Of a DNA stretch of 64,000 bases, positions 60,446-64,000 are shown piece by piece. The position numbers were made by a program, and so were the translations under genes. Below the pieces are notes generated by a model. The model was not told the origin of the DNA, searched no databases, and saw only the letters and a program-made list of their open reading frames with translations. Numbering within the stretch: position 1 is the stretch's first letter; each line of letters opens with the position of its first letter. Source of the DNA: Anseranas semipalmata (taxonomy: Eukaryota > Chordata > Aves > Anseriformes > Anseranatidae); contig VXAA01003176.1 in assembly GCA_013399115.1 (NCBI GenBank), forward strand, positions 1,155,978-1,219,977. The letters are read 5' to 3'.

Positions 60446-63400
60446 TATATAATAATAAGATAATATTATTTATTCTTCCTGATGGTAATTGCATACATTT
60501 ATTACTTTTCTTGGGTTAGTAGTTTCTAGCAAAGATGAATGAAAATAAAAGGGCAAACATCTGAGGGGAAGACCAGCTATACCTGCATGGCCATCAGCCA
60601 GTAAATGACTACAGCTATGTATAATTTGTTGAAATAGTTGGAATAGCTCCTTAGCCTTTTTTCTTATTAATTTGTTTTTCAAAAATGAAGCGTATATCAA
60701 ACTAAGCATTTGACTAGCACCAAAAAATAAAAAAAAAGATAAAAAAAATAAAAAAAGAATTAAAAGTAAATGAATTAAAAGTAAGGAAAAGGAAAGAAAA
60801 TGTAACTGGAGATCTGGAAAAGAGCTGAAATGCAAGCGACCATATCTCTGAATTTTCTTGCTCATGTAAAATTCTCTGTTTCAGCTTTCCACCCACGTAC
60901 TTTTTAGAACTGAGATAGTATTGTGTTTGCTAAGATGTATATTTGCCATCTTTCCTTCTTTTTTTTCCTGTTTAAATGTTGATTGGAAGTACAACAGTCA
61001 ACACATCTCCTCTGTACTAGGTGCTGAAGTGAAATTGCAGATGTAGCTGACATTTTATTGTTTATCTTGGTGCCGATGGCTACCTTCTATTTCAACCAAG
61101 AGGAGGGAGTTCTTCTCACTGCTTTAAGAATATTTGCTAATGGATCCTTTCCTTACCTTTCTTCAGCACTGATATCCAGCTGTTTGCTGAGTACAGGCGG
61201 AATAGCTGACTGCCCAAGTTTAAAGCAAGAAGGTCATTTTGCTCTTGTTGCAAAGCTAGCTGTGAGCAGAATATCTCTGCTTATCCAAAATACTTTTATT
61301 AAAAGATATTTTCATTCCACCTGACATTCATGCATCTACTGTTGGTAGTTATGTTGTTAGTGTATGACTCTCAATCCAAGGCAACCATGACGGCAAATTT
61401 ATTTTAACAAATTAACTCTAGTGGAAACTCAAAAAATTTCTGACGTTTTTGACATCACTTTAAAGCATGTGCTGCCCTTTAATACTAGCTATTAGATACC
61501 ATTTTATTTCAGGAAGGGTTTCTGTTTAAGATGAGTACAATCAAATCTCTTCAGCCTTATAAAAAACTGGTGTGTCATTTTAAGAAGAAAGACAAATTTC
61601 ACGTTAATGCTCTTGAAATAAATCTGATGTTTGATTCTTGTCAGTGAGCTTGTACTCAGCTTGAGGATCTTGTCATTAGAGGTCAGACTTTGACGAACCA
61701 CAGCGTGGGCATAAGCACTGAACAGCATGCTGTTAGTTACAGAAATATGAGACTGCAGTACCTCAAGATACTGAGGTATATATTTTTAGCTGTAAGAAAT
61801 TCTGTAAAAATACTAGGTAAAAATAATTATTTATATAGGAAAGAAAATTAAAGGGTGACCAAGTACTTTCTGGATATTACTTCAGCTGGTTAATTTCTGG
61901 ATGATAAGCACTAGCTAAAGGTTTGATGTATCCTTACTCTTGAAGAGTTTTGTCAAGAAAGTGATAAGTAGCCTTTAATTGTCAGAGCAGTCAAGGGTCT
62001 GAGGAGGGATTCCAGCTGAATTCTCATAGAGCTGCAAATACGATTAGCCTCTCTTTGCCCACTGATCCAAACTATACCTTGCTGCTGGCCATCTTGATGT
62101 AAGTTCGGTCTTCGTTGATCTGTAGCCAGACCCTTCTGTTCAGGATAAAGAGAGCCAAGAAAGGTTAACCTTCTAATGTTGTCATAAAGTTTCCTGCCAC
62201 TAGACCTACAGAAGCACGTTGCTTTAAATTCGTTAGTTCCTTTAATGACTTTACTATAAGGGTTCTTTGGTCTAAGGTCTTAAAACATCTGCCAGAGTCT
62301 AACTGCAAATGTTCAGAATCCCGTGTGACATTTTTCCATTCTGTTAATAAAAATACTAAAATGAAAAAAAAAGTTTTTATTTAACTCTTCTACTATCGTA
62401 TGCCAAAAGCAGGTGAAAAGTTAATGCAAAAAGGGAAAAGCAGAAATGTAAAGAAAAGCTTTTTGTCATGTGATTCAACAGCATGCTGATTAGTGAAACA
62501 AGGTCTTAATATGGAAGCAAGGCCAGCATGCGCCTGATTTCTTGCAGTTGATTAACAGACCTTTTCCTGCTCTCCCAGTGACTTTGCATGAGGTTGATTT
62601 TAAGATTAACATCCACATCAAATTGAAATTTGACTCTAAACTTATGTTTGAATTGATGCATGTGATACATGTTTGCCAGTGCTATACCTGTATTCAACAC
62701 CAAGTGACATACTGACTGTTAAAGGTACCCCTGAAAATATTATCTTTGGGAAATACTTAACAAATTTAGGTAGTAAATCCCAATGGCAGGCCAGAATGCA
62801 CCATGCAAAAGTTGAAGGATGACAAAGGTGATGACAAAAGACTGACTGCTACCTTTGTACATAACCATATATGTTGCTTTTACAGATTGAATTCTAGTCT
62901 TACGAGTCTAAATTCTTGCTAGAGGGTAAAACATTAACCCATTTATCTCACACATAATTCACATTTAAACAGTTTTTAAATCAAAGCTGATTGTTTAAAA
63001 TCTCTAAACAAGGTTCTGTGGGTAGTGATCATTTGTGCCGTGAGCAAACATCCTGCCAGTAAAGTATTCCTTTTTCTTATGCTCTTGATGTTATTTGGGT
63101 CTGTATTTGCATGGGGGATATATTTCCCCAAATCTCAATTTTCATTAAGAATTAAAGAATTAATAAGTAACTTTTTTTTTTCTCCAGTTTCAATGAACAA
63201 TGGACTAAGCACTAAAATTCTTGCTCTTGCATTGATGCCCATAGATCATACTCAGGTTTTCACTGTACAACCCTGACAATTAAAAAGTGGTTCCTTTTAT
63301 ATCTCATTATTGCATTGCTTGACTGAGTTGCTTTTTTTTTTTTTTTNTAGCTGGAGAGGATTAAAGTCTAAACTCTTATGCTGGAAAAGCTGCATGCTAC

Positions 63401-64000
63401 CCTTTGCAGTAGGATGCTCCTCTTTGCCCTGTAGCTATCTGTCTCTACTTAAATTACCTGATAGTGAATACATGCAGTTCAAATTTGTTACCATGAAAAT
63501 GTGAATAAATCATAGGCATTGCTTCGTTTCCATCACTTGCCTGAGGCTCAGCAAGCATTGCCACATGACAATATTCCTAACCTTGTATTCTGGAGATCTT
63601 TGAACATCTTAATGTTTAAGCATGAATGATGCATTTTAAGCATGAATGATGCATAGTGAGAACAAGTTGGTCAATGAAGGATCAAACACATCTGAAAATA
63701 AAATTGTTGTGGACAGTGAATCAACTTCATTTAGTACCACTGGTATTGATTTTCTGTAAACTATCTATTGTCAGTTGTATATGATCCAAGATTTCTGAGC
63801 AGTGATCACTTAATGGGTTAAGCACAAAGCAGAATTTCTAGGTATAATGAATTTTAGAAATGCAGTTTTTAAAAAGTGATAATGACTTCTTAGGTCATGA
63901 CAGAGGCATGAAATACTAGTGAGTCTGACTGCCAGAGGTGAATCGTGACCCATGTATAGATCTGGCCTGAGATGCAGGTAACTAGCTTAAAACTTGAACA
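60446..64000. other. Intergenic region, no gene recognised
   Basis: AT-rich with A-rich low complexity at 60720-60775, a T tract and ambiguous base at 63331-63347 and the 20-bp tandem pair at 63615-63654. Open frames (for example 63025-63276) have no recognisable domain. Confidence 0.7.
63615..63654. repeat. Perfect 20-bp tandem duplication
   Basis: TTTAAGCATGAATGATGCAT occurs twice back to back with no mismatch (63615-63634 and 63635-63654), suggesting a recent local duplication. Confidence 0.95.

Overview
The window is avian nuclear DNA. Two things show this. The first is a spliced, GT-AG gene whose exons encode the C-terminal third of carboxypeptidase E (CPE). The second is a 5'-truncated CR1 LINE at 60067-60445 with the typical bird CR1 3' end (ATTCTATG-type terminal repeat) and an ORF2 tail still open for about 94 codons. 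Species cannot be fixed from the sequence alone; a galliform such as chicken or turkey is plausible. Bacterial features (operons, ribosome binding sites, CRISPR) are not expected and none were seen.

1-10400: the 3' end of CPE on the + strand. The coding exons are 303-442, 2919-3018 (with a second copy at 6093-6192), 8488-8606 and 9753-9851, followed by a 3' UTR with poly(A) signals at 10181 and 10345. They encode 151 residues: the catalytic Glu region, the transthyretin-like domain and the acidic amphipathic C-terminal helix. The main anomaly is here. Bases 1160-4332 (3173 bp) recur at 4334-7506 with no indels and only three mismatches noticed, and the two copies are separated by a single N. 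This looks like an assembly artefact (two haplotypes or two overlapping contigs placed in tandem) rather than a true duplication, because including both exon copies would shift the CPE frame into an early stop.

10400-64000: AT-rich intergenic DNA with no gene I can recognise. In other amniotes TLL1 lies downstream of CPE, but no TLL1 exon was found. The region holds a degraded CR1 of about 1.25 kb (49790-51046, + strand), the younger CR1 (60067-60445, - strand), a probable MIR-like SINE remnant (36880-37020), several short pieces of an ancient amniote repeat, microsatellites (notably 45192-45325), a 41-base poly-T tract (52608-52648), a small CpG-rich spot (46999-47280) and a few palindromic or motif-dense stretches that could be regulatory. 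Most open frames of 60-140 codons here look like chance: they use non-ATG starts, lack splice context or run through simple repeats.

No new biological system is apparent. The useful results are the CPE tail annotation, the likely false duplication, the two CR1 copies and a handful of noncoding candidates.
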